Positions 1 through 6,229 of a stretch of DNA of 6,987 nucleotides are shown here, piece by piece. This DNA comes from Nitrospira sp. (GTDB taxonomy: Bacteria > Nitrospirota > JACRHL01), in the NCBI GenBank assembly GCA_026994095.1, contig JALWRU010000164.1, positions 1 through 6,987 of the forward strand, written 5' to 3'. Under the pieces are notes generated by a model. That model was not told the DNA's origin. It saw only the letters and a list, made by a program, of their open reading frames with translations, and searched no databases. The translations under genes and the position numbers were made by a program. Position 1 is the stretch's first letter, and each line of letters begins with the position of its first letter.

Positions 1-141
1 GTTAGGAGTGGGTGGGCGACGTGAGGCCCTAAATAGGGCGAGTAGCAGACCTTCCTAATCATCAATCAAGTGAGTGATTTTCCTGATTCTGCCCGGCCCC
101 GGTGGGAAGCGGGCCAAGTCGGCCTTCTGCGCCTACGCCAT

Positions 142-217
142 GGGCAAATTCCGGCCCACTTTGAGCATAGGGTACACAAAGAGGTCACGCCAAACGGCGT
201 GACCCCGTTTTTTGTTT
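142..217 (-). repeat. Repeat copy 1, terminator-containing direct repeat
   Basis: This is an imperfect copy of the sequence at 979-1055, in the same orientation. Shared blocks in order are GCAAATTC, CACTTTG, GCA-AGGG, ACA with AAAG, and the hairpin core with the central CGCCAAACG. The matching probably continues more weakly to about position 70 (compare 70-110 with about 915-945, where GGGGC and GAAAA-like blocks align when read on the minus strand). Strand is given as minus because copy 2 lies directly downstream of the minus-strand tRNA operon. The copies differ at many positions, so the duplication is old or the units were acquired independently. Confidence 0.7.
183..213. terminator. Hairpin with T-run, probable bidirectional terminator
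   Basis: There is a perfect 9-bp stem, GGTCACGCC (183-191) with GGCGTGACC (196-204), closed by the loop AAAC. On the plus strand it is followed by CCG and six T residues (208-213), which is the better tail. On the minus strand the tail is CTCTTTGTGT, which is weaker. The nearest upstream gene in either direction is the minus-strand membrane protein that stops at 342, so in vivo it probably ends that transcript while also blocking plus-strand readthrough. Confidence 0.65.
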
Positions 218-341
218 CCGTCGTACCATCGCAGTACCGGGGATAGGTTTCAGTTCTTGGTCGTGATTGCCAATCACTCTAGCAGAGGGAGATGGTAGCT
301 ATGGGGTGGGTTGACCCTTTCGCAATTTTGAGGGCCATCTG

Positions 342-635
342 TCACCATGCCCTCCATAAAGCCATCACCACCAAGATGGCAACAGCCATCAAAGCCCATC
401 GACCCTGCTTTGTCTGCTTTTTCACGATGCCGTGCTGTCTCGCATGCCGCCAATCAGCAACCACAGCCACCGTTGTTCCGATCACAAAAAAAGCAACGGG
501 GAGCAGGAGCAGTACGCCCAAGTCAAACCACCACCCAGCAGCCGCGCTGACGATGCAGATGATGCCACCAACATTGCGCCACTTGTCCACAATCCTGCCG
601 ACTTCATAGCCTCTGTTGTCGTCCATGATGCTCAT
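342..635 (-). CDS. Small hypothetical membrane protein
   Basis: A 97-residue protein that I cannot assign to a named family. It has a short polar N-terminus rich in charged residues (about 1-21), then hydrophobic stretches at about 22-37, 39-60 and 80-94, separated by a basic loop (RHARQHGIVKKQTKQGR, 63-79). This predicts an inner-membrane protein with two or three spanning segments. The start at 635 is supported by GGGAG at 644-648, 8 nt upstream; a second ATG three codons later is possible. It is the only convincing gene between the two repeat copies, and the hairpin at 183-204 lies downstream of its stop. The two hydrophobic tracts and the good ribosome binding site argue that it is real. 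Its function is unknown. Confidence 0.72.
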   Translation of the reverse strand: MSIMDDNRGYEVGRIVDKWRNVGGIICIVSAAAGWWFDLGVLLLLPVAFFVIGTTVAVVADWRHARQHGIVKKQTKQGRWALMAVAILVVMALWRAW

Positions 636-978
636 CGCGGTGACTCCCTTTGCTCAGTGCGTTGACCTCAGTGTAGAGCATTGCTCCACTCTCCACCCCT
701 GCGATCACCGGGGTGCCGCGTTCTCTTGAATATAACCTGCCCAGCAGTAAAATATCGCTGCTTGAGGCTGACAGCCAACTCATCTTCTGAGCCGTCGTAC
801 TCAGTGGTCAGATAGACGAAGGGTCTTGGTATGAGGCGCTTGATTTTGCGGGGGTGGCGCGTTGATTGGAAGGCCGACTTGGGTGTGCCAGTTGGTGAGG
901 GTGGGCGTAGCTCAAGCATCTGACTTTTCGTCTTTTGCTCGCGCGCCCCACCACCAGCCTCTATAAACAGGGGCCCAA
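636..978. other. Intergenic stretch between small gene and repeat copy 2
   Basis: No gene is confidently seen. A 116-codon minus-strand frame spans 668-1018, but it would begin with TTG inside the repeat hairpin flank, has no ribosome binding site at that start or at the internal ATG near 919, and resembles no family I know. Weak minus-strand promoter-like boxes that could serve the membrane-protein gene are TATATT (734-729), and TTGGCT (778-773) with TATTTT (754-749) at 18-nt spacing; none is strong. A small inverted repeat GAGC-ATT-GCTC sits at 676-686. Confidence 0.45.
644..648 (-). promoter_or_regulatory. Ribosome binding site of the membrane-protein gene
   Basis: GGGAG read on the minus strand, 8 nt before the ATG at 635. 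It is the main reason for accepting the small frame as a gene and for choosing the first ATG. Confidence 0.6.
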
Positions 979-1055
979 TGGCAAATTCACGGCACACTTT
1001 GGGCACAGGGCACAACAAAGGGGTTACGCCAAACGACGTAACCCCTTGTTTTATT
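979..1055 (-). repeat. Repeat copy 2, abutting tRNA-Lys
   Basis: Second copy of the repeat at 142-217, ending at the base next to the encoded CCA of tRNA-Lys. It includes the operon terminator. The tRNA sequence itself is not duplicated at copy 1, which differs from the usual attachment-site duplication made by tRNA-integrating islands. Confidence 0.7.
1020..1045 (-). terminator. Terminator of the tRNA operon
   Basis: The stem GGGGTTACG (1020-1028) pairs with CGTAACCCC (1037-1045), with one more C-G pair possible inside the loop. It begins 11 nt after the 3' end of tRNA-Lys on the minus strand. The flanks are A-rich on one side and T-rich on the other (AAACAA before the stem, TTTGTTGT after it), as in a bidirectional intrinsic terminator. 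Compared with copy 1, one pair in the stem is changed on both sides (C186-G201 becomes T1025-A1040), which preserves pairing. Confidence 0.75.
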
Positions 1056-1131
<76 letters not shown>

Positions 1132-1173
1132 GTAACACCAAATTGTCTGGCCTTGCGAGTTGCAAGGCGAATG

Positions 1174-1250
1174 TGGTGCGCCTGAAGGGATTCGAACCCC
1201 TGACCTACGGAACCGGAATCCGTCGCTCTATCCAGCTGAGCCACAGGCGC
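1174..1250 (-). tRNA. tRNA-Arg (anticodon CCG)
   Basis: A 77-nt cloverleaf with acceptor stem GCGCCTG/CAGGCGC, discriminator A and an encoded CCA. The anticodon stem ACGGA/TCCGT closes the loop TTCCGGT, giving anticodon CCG for the arginine codon CGG. The T-arm contains GGTTCGAATCC. It is the middle gene of the operon, separated from tRNA-Val by 63 nt. Confidence 0.97.
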
Positions 1251-1313
1251 TTGTGCCTACCCAATGCCTCAAACTCAGCCTGTTACAAGCCTTCAAGCAC
1301 CGGCGGGCGACGA

Positions 1314-1389
1314 TGGTGGACGATACTGGACTTGAACCAGTGACCCCTGCCGTGTGAAGGCAGTGCTCTACCAACTGAGCTAATCGTCC
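1314..1389 (-). tRNA. tRNA-Val (anticodon CAC)
   Basis: A 76-nt cloverleaf with acceptor stem GGACGAT/ATCGTCC, discriminator A and an encoded CCA. The anticodon stem CTGCC/GGCAG closes the loop TTCACAC, giving anticodon CAC for the valine codon GTG. The T-arm contains GGTTCAAGTCC. It is the first gene of the operon, about 12 nt downstream of the predicted transcription start. Confidence 0.97.
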
Positions 1390-1407
1390 GAAATCACGAA
1401 GCCCGCT

Positions 1408-1436
1408 ATTATAGGGACTCGACCCCGCAGAGGCAA
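1408..1436 (-). promoter_or_regulatory. Sigma70 promoter of the tRNA operon
   Basis: On the minus strand, the -35 box TTGCCT (1436-1431) is separated by exactly 17 nt from a perfect -10 box TATAAT (1413-1408). The -10 is followed by the GC-rich stretch AGCGGGC, a discriminator typical of stable-RNA promoters that are shut down by ppGpp in the stringent response. The start point is expected near 1401. Confidence 0.85.
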
Positions 1437-1477
1437 AGCCCTTGTTGCAGAATCGCTCAATTTCCCTCAACCAGGCC

Positions 1478-1493
1478 GCCGATGGTCATCGGC
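1478..1493 (-). terminator. Inverted repeat after the flavoprotein gene
   Basis: GCCGATG (1478-1484) and CATCGGC (1487-1493) are exact inverted copies, so a 6-bp stem with a tetraloop can form 24 nt past the flavoprotein stop codon. There is no T-run after it on the minus strand, so it may be a weak or factor-assisted terminator, or only an mRNA 3'-end structure. A direct repeat GGCACCC lies beside it at 1491-1497 and 1504-1510. Confidence 0.35.
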
Positions 1494-1516
1494 ACCCCCG
1501 GTTGGCACCCGATGAG

Positions 1517-3544
1517 TTAGTCGGTCCGTCCCACCGGGATCAGGCGTGCCAGACGGCCGAGGAAACGGCTTAAGCCGCCTTCGGTGGCCTCCTGCTCCGG
1601 GGAATCCCCCGCGTAGGTCAGTTCCTCATCGAACTGGAACTTCTCCATGGTGATGCAGCGGGTCGGGCAGCGCATGGCACACAGGCCACAGCGGATGCAC
1701 AGGTGGCTGTCGAACAGCATCACCGCACCCTGATCGTTGGCGATGTCGGTTGCGCCCGCACCCATGCCCGGTCCCTGCACGAAGTTGGAGGGATCGACCC
1801 CGAAGATCGGCTTGGCGCCCTGGGCGTATAGCTCTGCATCTTCTACATGGTCGATGCTGACCAGTTTCAATACGTTCTCGGGGCAGATATCGACACAGCC
1901 GCTACAGGCGATGCACATCTCACCGTCCATGACCACGTTGATGTTGCAACGCAGGCAGCGGTCGGCCTGGGCCTTGGCCTCTTCTTCGGCATAGGCGAAA
2001 TCGACCAGGTCGTTGGTGAAACCGCCCTGGCCGTCCTGCCGCATGTCCAGCGGGATGTGCGGCTCACCCTTGCGCTGGATCGACTCGTAACGCTGCACGG
2101 TTTCGTACTGGGTCATGGGGCGCATCACCGCGTGGGGGTGAATCTCGATCTTGCGGCCGCCCAGATGCTCGTGGATTGAGCGGGCCACCCGATGGCCGTG
2201 GGACACCGCGTCGATAAACAGCTTCGGGCCGGTGGCCACATCGCCGGTGATAAATACGTCCGGGTCGGTGGTCTGATAAGTCTCCGGGTCGCTCTTGATG
2301 ACCCCCGGTGCCACCTGCTGGATATTGTCGTCTTCACCTTTCAAGAAGCCCGCATCCGTGGCCTGACCGATGGCGAGGATCACCTCGTCGGTCTCCCACA
2401 CCTGCTCGGAGCCTTCGACAAACGACGGCGCAAATCGGCCCTGATCGTCAAAAATGGAGGCCACCTTCTTGAACTCGATGCCGGTCATCTCGCCGGTCTC
2501 TTCATCGTGGATGTAACGCTGGGGGCCCAGATCGTTGTGGATCTCGATCCCCTCAAATTTGGACTCGATGCGCTCATACTCCGAACCGCGCATGCCGTCC
2601 ACCGGCTCCAGACAGATCACGGTGACCTTTTTGGCCCCCTGTCGCAGGGCGGTGCGGGCGCAATCCATGGCCACGTCACCGCCGCCGATGACGATGACCC
2701 TGCCCCGGTGGGGGATCTTTTCGCCAAAGTTACTGCGCCGCAGGTAGTCGATACCCAAAATGATGTTTTTGCCGTCCGCCCCCGGAATGGGAATGGCGCG
2801 GGCATTTTGCAGGCCCACGGCGATGACGATGGATTTGAAGCCCTCGTCGCGCAGGTCCTGGAAGGTTTTATCATTACCAATATCGACGCCGTACTGAACC
2901 TCCACACCCATGTCGGCAATGGCGTCCACCTCGGCGTAAACCGCCCGCCGGTCGAGCCGGAATACCGGCACACCCTGGGACAGCATGCCACCGGCACCCA
3001 CACGCGGCTGTTTTTCAAATACGGTGACCTGATAGCCAAACAGATTGAGATCGTGGGCGGCGGTCATACCCGCACAACCGGAGCCAATTACCGCTACTTT
3101 GGGGCCGGTATTTTTGGACTCGGAGTCCAGCACCCCGGTGGTGCCCATCAGCCGTTTGATGTTGCTGATGTCGTATTCATGACGGGAGTCCGCATCAAAG
3201 GTGCCCTTGAGCACATCGGAATAGATGCGGTTGCGCTTGTCGGGTGACTCGACCCCAAACTGCTCACATACAAATCGTTTGAGCGCGCGAATGGCGACCG
3301 GCTTGTCGAGCTTGCCACGACGGCAGGCGGCCTCACAGGGCGCGCCGCATACCCGGCCGCAGATCGACGCGAAGGGGTTGGGCTCGCGGGCGATGCGATA
3401 GGCGTCTTCGTAGCGGCCTTCTCCGATCGCGACGATGTAGCCACGGGCGTCGGTATGAACCGGGCAGGCGTACTGGCACTCCACGGTTTCCTGAAAGTGC
3501 TCGTAGTCGAAGTTCACGACCTTCAGCGGATTGGGCTGTATCAT
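1517..3544 (-). CDS. Iron-sulfur flavoprotein oxidoreductase, GltD/DsrL-like
   Basis: A 675-residue cytoplasmic flavoprotein predicted to move electrons between NAD(P)H and an iron-sulfur partner. The N-terminal cysteine domain has C23, C27, C62, C66, C70 and C74, in the pattern of the glutamate synthase small subunit and dihydropyrimidine dehydrogenase. An FAD Rossmann motif VIGSGCAG lies at 152-159 with E177 at the end of the second strand; a second nucleotide motif VIGGGDVAMD lies at 285-294, and the closing FAD motif is TGDVATGP. The C-terminus is a ferredoxin-like domain with CxxCxxCxxxCP sets at C544-C554 and C616-C626, plus an extra C530xxC533 pair. It is much longer than GltD (about 470 residues) and no glutamate synthase large subunit is nearby, so amino-acid synthesis is unlikely. 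The layout resembles DsrL of sulfur oxidisers, but no dsr gene is in the window. The acceptor is unknown. Confidence 0.9.
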   Translation of the reverse strand: MIQPNPLKVVNFDYEHFQETVECQYACPVHTDARGYIVAIGEGRYEDAYRIAREPNPFASICGRVCGAPCEAACRRGKLDKPVAIRALKRFVCEQFGVESPDKRNRIYSDVLKGTFDADSRHEYDISNIKRLMGTTGVLDSESKNTGPKVAVIGSGCAGMTAAHDLNLFGYQVTVFEKQPRVGAGGMLSQGVPVFRLDRRAVYAEVDAIADMGVEVQYGVDIGNDKTFQDLRDEGFKSIVIAVGLQNARAIPIPGADGKNIILGIDYLRRSNFGEKIPHRGRVIVIGGGDVAMDCARTALRQGAKKVTVICLEPVDGMRGSEYERIESKFEGIEIHNDLGPQRYIHDEETGEMTGIEFKKVASIFDDQGRFAPSFVEGSEQVWETDEVILAIGQATDAGFLKGEDDNIQQVAPGVIKSDPETYQTTDPDVFITGDVATGPKLFIDAVSHGHRVARSIHEHLGGRKIEIHPHAVMRPMTQYETVQRYESIQRKGEPHIPLDMRQDGQGGFTNDLVDFAYAEEEAKAQADRCLRCNINVVMDGEMCIACSGCVDICPENVLKLVSIDHVEDAELYAQGAKPIFGVDPSNFVQGPGMGAGATDIANDQGAVMLFDSHLCIRCGLCAMRCPTRCITMEKFQFDEELTYAGDSPEQEATEGGLSRFLGRLARLIPVGRTD

Positions 3545-3547
3545 GGG

Positions 3548-3556
3548 CTCCACCTT
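3548..3556 (-). promoter_or_regulatory. Ribosome binding site deciding the flavoprotein start
   Basis: AAGGTGGAG on the minus strand precedes the ATG at 3544. The upstream in-frame GTG (3553-3551) lies inside this purine-rich site, so it is unlikely to be the start, and the ATG gives good spacing from AAGG. Confidence 0.6.
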
Positions 3557-3571
3557 TTGCGGGGCGTAAAT

Positions 3572-3599
3572 TTGTTAGAGTCGAAGCGCGCAGTATGAC
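3572..3599 (+). promoter_or_regulatory. Candidate promoter of the ABC transporter operon
   Basis: TTGTTA (3572-3577) and TATGAC (3594-3599) lie 16 nt apart on the plus strand, each matching four of six consensus positions. They sit in the 136-bp divergent gap between the flavoprotein and ABC genes, about 80 bp before the ATPase start. The leader contains a possible hairpin CAGCC-AGCCA-GGCTG (3646-3660). No clear minus-strand promoter stands out in the same gap. Confidence 0.3.
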
Positions 3600-3680
3600 A
3601 CAAATCATGATCGAAAGTGAATGCCCGCCCCCCCGGCAGCATGCTCAGCCAGCCAGGCTGCGGGTGGGAGCCACATTAGG

Positions 3681-4424
3681 ATGAACCAGCAAACGACCCC
3701 GGCAGTATCGGTACGCCACCTGACCAAACAATTTGGCGACGCGCTGGCGGTGAACGATCTGTCGTTTGAAGTAGCGGCAGGGCAGATCTACGGTCTGCTG
3801 GGGGCCAACGGCGCGGGCAAAACCACCACCCTGGCCATGTTGCTCAACCTGATCACCCCCACCTCCGGCGAGATCTCGATCCTGGGCGAGCAGTACCCGG
3901 CCGGGCGTGAGCGCATCCTGTCGCGGGTCAACTTTTCGTCTACTTATGTCTCGTTACCGCTGCGGCTGACCGTGTGGGAAAACCTGCGGGTGTTCGCCGC
4001 TTTGTACGGGATCAAACGCCCCAAGCAGCGTATTCACGAGATGGTCGAGCGGTTCGAGCTGACCTACGCCCTGAAGACCCGCGTGGGCGAGTTGTCATCA
4101 GGCCAGAAAACCCGCGTTTATCTGGCCAAGGCATTGTTGAACGACCCGGAGGTGTTGTTTCTGGACGAGCCCACCGCCAGTCTCGACCCGGACATGGCCG
4201 ACAAGACCCGCACCCTGCTACTGCAAGCCCAGCAGGAACGTGGCATGACTGTGTTGATTACCAGCCACAACATGGCCGAAATGGAGCAGCTCTGCAATCG
4301 GTTGCTGTTCATTGACAAGGGCAAGCGGCTGATGGAGGGCACGGTGGTGGAGATCCGCGAACATTTTGGTCAGGACAGTCTGGAAGATGTGTTCCTGCAT
4401 GTGGCGCGGGGGGAGTCGTTGTGA
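3681..4424 (+). CDS. ABC-2 type exporter, ATP-binding subunit
   Basis: A 247-residue nucleotide-binding subunit that hydrolyses ATP at the inner face of the membrane to drive the permease encoded next. The Walker A motif GANGAGKT spans 41-48, the signature is LSSGQ (138-142), Walker B and its glutamate are VLFLDEP (158-164), the D-loop is SLD, and the switch histidine is H196 in TSHNM. The usual Q-loop glutamine is not visible: the region reads VNFSSTYVSLP (83-93). The length is that of a single-domain ABC-2 ATPase (NodI/CcmA-like group). The ATG at 3681 is preferred to an upstream ATG at 3621, because the extra 20 residues are low-complexity and the family motif starts shortly after this Met; GGGAG lies 10 nt upstream. 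The stop overlaps the permease start by 4 bp, so the two are translationally coupled. The substrate cannot be told from sequence. Confidence 0.92.
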   Translation: MNQQTTPAVSVRHLTKQFGDALAVNDLSFEVAAGQIYGLLGANGAGKTTTLAMLLNLITPTSGEISILGEQYPAGRERILSRVNFSSTYVSLPLRLTVWENLRVFAALYGIKRPKQRIHEMVERFELTYALKTRVGELSSGQKTRVYLAKALLNDPEVLFLDEPTASLDPDMADKTRTLLLQAQQERGMTVLITSHNMAEMEQLCNRLLFIDKGKRLMEGTVVEIREHFGQDSLEDVFLHVARGESL

Positions 4425-5212
4425 ATCCGCGTCGCATTCTGGGGCTGACCCTGCGTTATTTTTACCTGTACCGCAGTTCGGTGCCGCGTCTGCTGGAGCA
4501 GCTCTATTGGCCGGTGGTCGACATTATGGTGTGGGGCTTTGTGACCCTCTACCTGAGCCGCTTCGAAGGGGCGTTGCCCAATTTTTTGGCCTACTTTCTG
4601 GGCGGATTGGTGCTGTGGGACATCCTGTTCCGCTCCCAGATCGGCGTATCGGTGGCCTATCTGGAAGAGGTCTGGTCGCGCAACCTGCTCAACCTGTTTG
4701 TCAGCCCGTTAAGGCCGTCGGAGTTTTTGGCGGCGTCGGTGGCCATTGCCATCATGCGGGTGGCCTTTACCACCTGTGTAACGCTGGCGATTGCCTGGTG
4801 GATGTACGACTTCAGCGCGCTGGTGATGGGGGCCTGGCTGTGGGCGTTTATGGGTAGTCTGGTGCTGATGGGCTGGGCCATGGGCATCTTTATCTCATCG
4901 CTCATCATGCGTTTTGGGCAGGGGGCAGAGTCCCTTGCCTGGGGGCTGATTTTCCTGATTCAGCCGGTGGCGGCGGTGTTCTATCCGGTGTCGGTATTAC
5001 CAGCGGTCTTACAGCCGGTGTCGGCGGCCATTCCCGCGTCCCATGTGTTTGAAGGCATGCGGCAGGTGCTGGACGGCGGTGCGGCCCCGGTCCACCATCT
5101 GATGATGGCGTACAGCCTCAATCTGGCCTATATGATCGGCGCACTGCTGTTCTTTTATGCCACGCTGGCGGAAGCCAAACGGGAGGGGCGGCTGTTGCGG
5201 GTGGGGGAGTAG
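4421..5212 (+). CDS. ABC-2 type exporter, permease subunit
   Basis: A 263-residue inner-membrane protein forming the channel half of the exporter, probably as a homodimer. About six membrane segments are visible, near residues 30-46, 55-72, 103-128, 134-160, 170-192 and 229-250. The stretch QPVAAVFYPVSVLP (181-194) is the ABC-2 family pattern before the last extracytoplasmic loop, and the cytoplasmic loop WSRNLLNLFVSPLRPSEF (85-102) fits the region contacting the ATPase. Translation starts with GTG, whose bases overlap the ATPase stop in GTGA. The C-terminal tail is short and basic. By family, ABC-2 permeases of this size move polysaccharides, lipids or drugs; nothing here selects among these. 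Confidence 0.9.
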   Translation: MNPRRILGLTLRYFYLYRSSVPRLLEQLYWPVVDIMVWGFVTLYLSRFEGALPNFLAYFLGGLVLWDILFRSQIGVSVAYLEEVWSRNLLNLFVSPLRPSEFLAASVAIAIMRVAFTTCVTLAIAWWMYDFSALVMGAWLWAFMGSLVLMGWAMGIFISSLIMRFGQGAESLAWGLIFLIQPVAAVFYPVSVLPAVLQPVSAAIPASHVFEGMRQVLDGGAAPVHHLMMAYSLNLAYMIGALLFFYATLAEAKREGRLLRVGE

Positions 5213-5217
5213 CCCCC
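5203..5217. other. GC hairpin over the permease stop codon
   Basis: GGGGG (5203-5207) and CCCCC (5213-5217) flank AGTAG, which contains the TAG stop of the permease. The convergent genes on either side are only 15 bp apart. No T-run follows on either strand, so intrinsic termination is doubtful; pausing or an mRNA-end structure is possible. Confidence 0.3.
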
Positions 5218-5227
5218 GGCACGGCTG

Positions 5228-5686
5228 TTACGTGGCGGGTTTGTCCCGTGGTTGGGTGAGTTGCCCTTCCAGCACCTCGACTGCCGCATGCAGCTCGGTC
5301 AGCGCGTGTTTGGCCTTTTGCGGGTCGGTCAGGCGGGACGACAGCCCCTCGCACCGTTCCTGAAAGGCCCCGGTCAGCCCGGCCTGGGCAATGTCGTTGA
5401 GCCGCTCCTGCATTACCCAGGTCATGGCCGGGGTATCTTGCAGCTGGTCTGGCGCAGTCAGCCGTCGGCGGCGCAGGTTGGCCCGCAGGGTCTGCACTTC
5501 GCTGCGTAGCTGGGCCAACTCCTGACGCAGGCCCGCATCCAGTTGCGGGGTGTCAGCACTGGCATCCAGCGCAGCGATGGATTGAAACAGCAGGTCGTCC
5601 AGGTAGTTACCCATGGCGTCGCGGGGCGGCAAGGTATCTCCCTCATGCACGGTGTCGGGCAGGATGGCAACGTTCTGTGGTTTCAT
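5228..5686 (-). CDS. Hypothetical coiled-coil protein
   Basis: A 152-residue soluble protein that I do not recognise. The N-terminal 48 residues are mixed, followed by a helix with regular heptad leucines and valine at L49, L53, L57, L60, V64, L67 and L71, so a short coiled coil and a likely oligomer. A basic patch RRRR (72-75) ends that helix, and a second helical region follows. No signal peptide or membrane segment is seen. The ATG at 5686 is chosen because GGAG lies 5 nt upstream (5692-5695), while the longer frame starting at 5773 has no ribosome binding site. The gene converges on the permease with a 15-bp gap, so it is not part of the transporter operon. The role is unknown. Confidence 0.7.
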   Translation of the reverse strand: MKPQNVAILPDTVHEGDTLPPRDAMGNYLDDLLFQSIAALDASADTPQLDAGLRQELAQLRSEVQTLRANLRRRRLTAPDQLQDTPAMTWVMQERLNDIAQAGLTGAFQERCEGLSSRLTDPQKAKHALTELHAAVEVLEGQLTQPRDKPAT

Positions 5687-5741
5687 GGACGCTCCGCAGT
5701 CAACAGGTCGCAAAAGCCTCTTGTCGGAACGAGGGCCGGGT

Positions 5742-5751
5742 GGGTTAACCC
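5742..5751. promoter_or_regulatory. Palindrome in the divergent gap
   Basis: GGGTTAACCC is a perfect 10-bp palindrome, about 55 bp upstream of the coiled-coil gene start and 125 bp upstream of the YciI gene. It could be an operator for the divergent pair. It also lies within the untranslated part of a longer open frame, so chance is possible. Confidence 0.25.
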
Positions 5752-5875
5752 TTTGGGGACCTTTTTGATCCATGCTGCCGGCAATGGGCCGTCCGCTTGA
5801 TCTGACCGGAGTCGTAGCGGTTCAATGGCGGGCGATTGTGCCCCCTGTGTTGATTTTTAAGAGGAGTCTTCCCCG

Positions 5876-6166
5876 ATGTTTATCGTATTACTCAAATTGA
5901 CGGACAACAGAGATCAGGCAGGCCAGTTCATGGACGGTCACAAGGCGTGGATTCAGGCCGGTTTTGACGACGGCGTGTTTCTGCTGGTGGGAAGTCTGGA
6001 GCCGGGGCTGGGCGGCAGCCTGCTGGCCCACCAAACCACCCGCCCGGAATTGCAGGCGCGGGTGGAGCAGGATCCGTTTGTGGCCCAGCAGGTGGTGACT
6101 GCCGAGATTCTGGAGATCGACCCGTCTCGGACCGACTCCCGGCTGGATTTTTTGGTGACGGCCTGA
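5876..6166 (+). CDS. YciI family protein
   Basis: A 96-residue small cytoplasmic protein of the YciI family (dimeric alpha-beta ferredoxin-like fold). The conserved features are the hydrophobic N-terminal strand (FIVLLKL), the conserved histidine H22 in the first helix (DGHKAW), and the DPF motif at D66-F68 in VEQDPFV. Members often carry a His-Asp pair suggesting an enzyme, but a general substrate is not established. The start is supported by GAGGAG at 5861-5866, 9 nt before the ATG. The length is typical of the family. The peptidase gene follows 63 bp downstream on the same strand, so they may be co-transcribed, although that gene has its own strong ribosome binding site. Confidence 0.9.
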   Translation: MFIVLLKLTDNRDQAGQFMDGHKAWIQAGFDDGVFLLVGSLEPGLGGSLLAHQTTRPELQARVEQDPFVAQQVVTAEILEIDPSRTDSRLDFLVTA

Positions 6167-6229
6167 TGTCGGTCGCACCTGCGGCGCACCGGGCGACTGC
6201 CGGACCGTATTTTTTCATTGGAGGTGGCC

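Larger units (their letters stand above)
1..341. other. Gene-free left edge
   Basis: I see no convincing coding frame on either strand here. The stretch holds repeat copy 1 with its hairpin (entered separately) and, near the edge, a short inverted repeat GCCCT-AAAT-AGGGC at 26-39 that has no T-tract and no clear role. Positions 218-341 are the 3' flank of the minus-strand membrane-protein gene. Any transcript from that gene would run through here to the hairpin at 183-204. Open frames on the plus strand starting near 292-432 are antisense to the membrane-protein gene and lack ribosome binding sites. Confidence 0.6.

Noticed and set aside
292..665. Three overlapping plus-strand frames
   Set aside because: They are opposite the small membrane-protein gene, which has a ribosome binding site and hydrophobic pattern; the plus frames have neither.
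668..1018. A 116-codon minus-strand frame
   Set aside because: It starts with TTG in the repeat next to the terminator, has no ribosome binding site, and has no recognisable family; described as non-coding with low certainty.
142..1055. CRISPR array or classic tRNA attachment-site pair
   Set aside because: There are only two diverged copies about 835 bp apart with no spacer pattern, and the tRNA 3' end is not repeated at copy 1.
1143..1470. Open frames across the tRNA genes on both strands, including ones reading EGIRTPDL and GLEPVTPAV
   Set aside because: They are readings of or against the tRNA genes; such peptides are well-known false annotations from antisense tRNA sequence.
2192..3247. 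A 351-codon plus-strand frame
   Set aside because: It is antisense to the flavoprotein gene, whose cofactor and cluster motifs are unmistakable; long antisense frames are common in GC-rich coding DNA.
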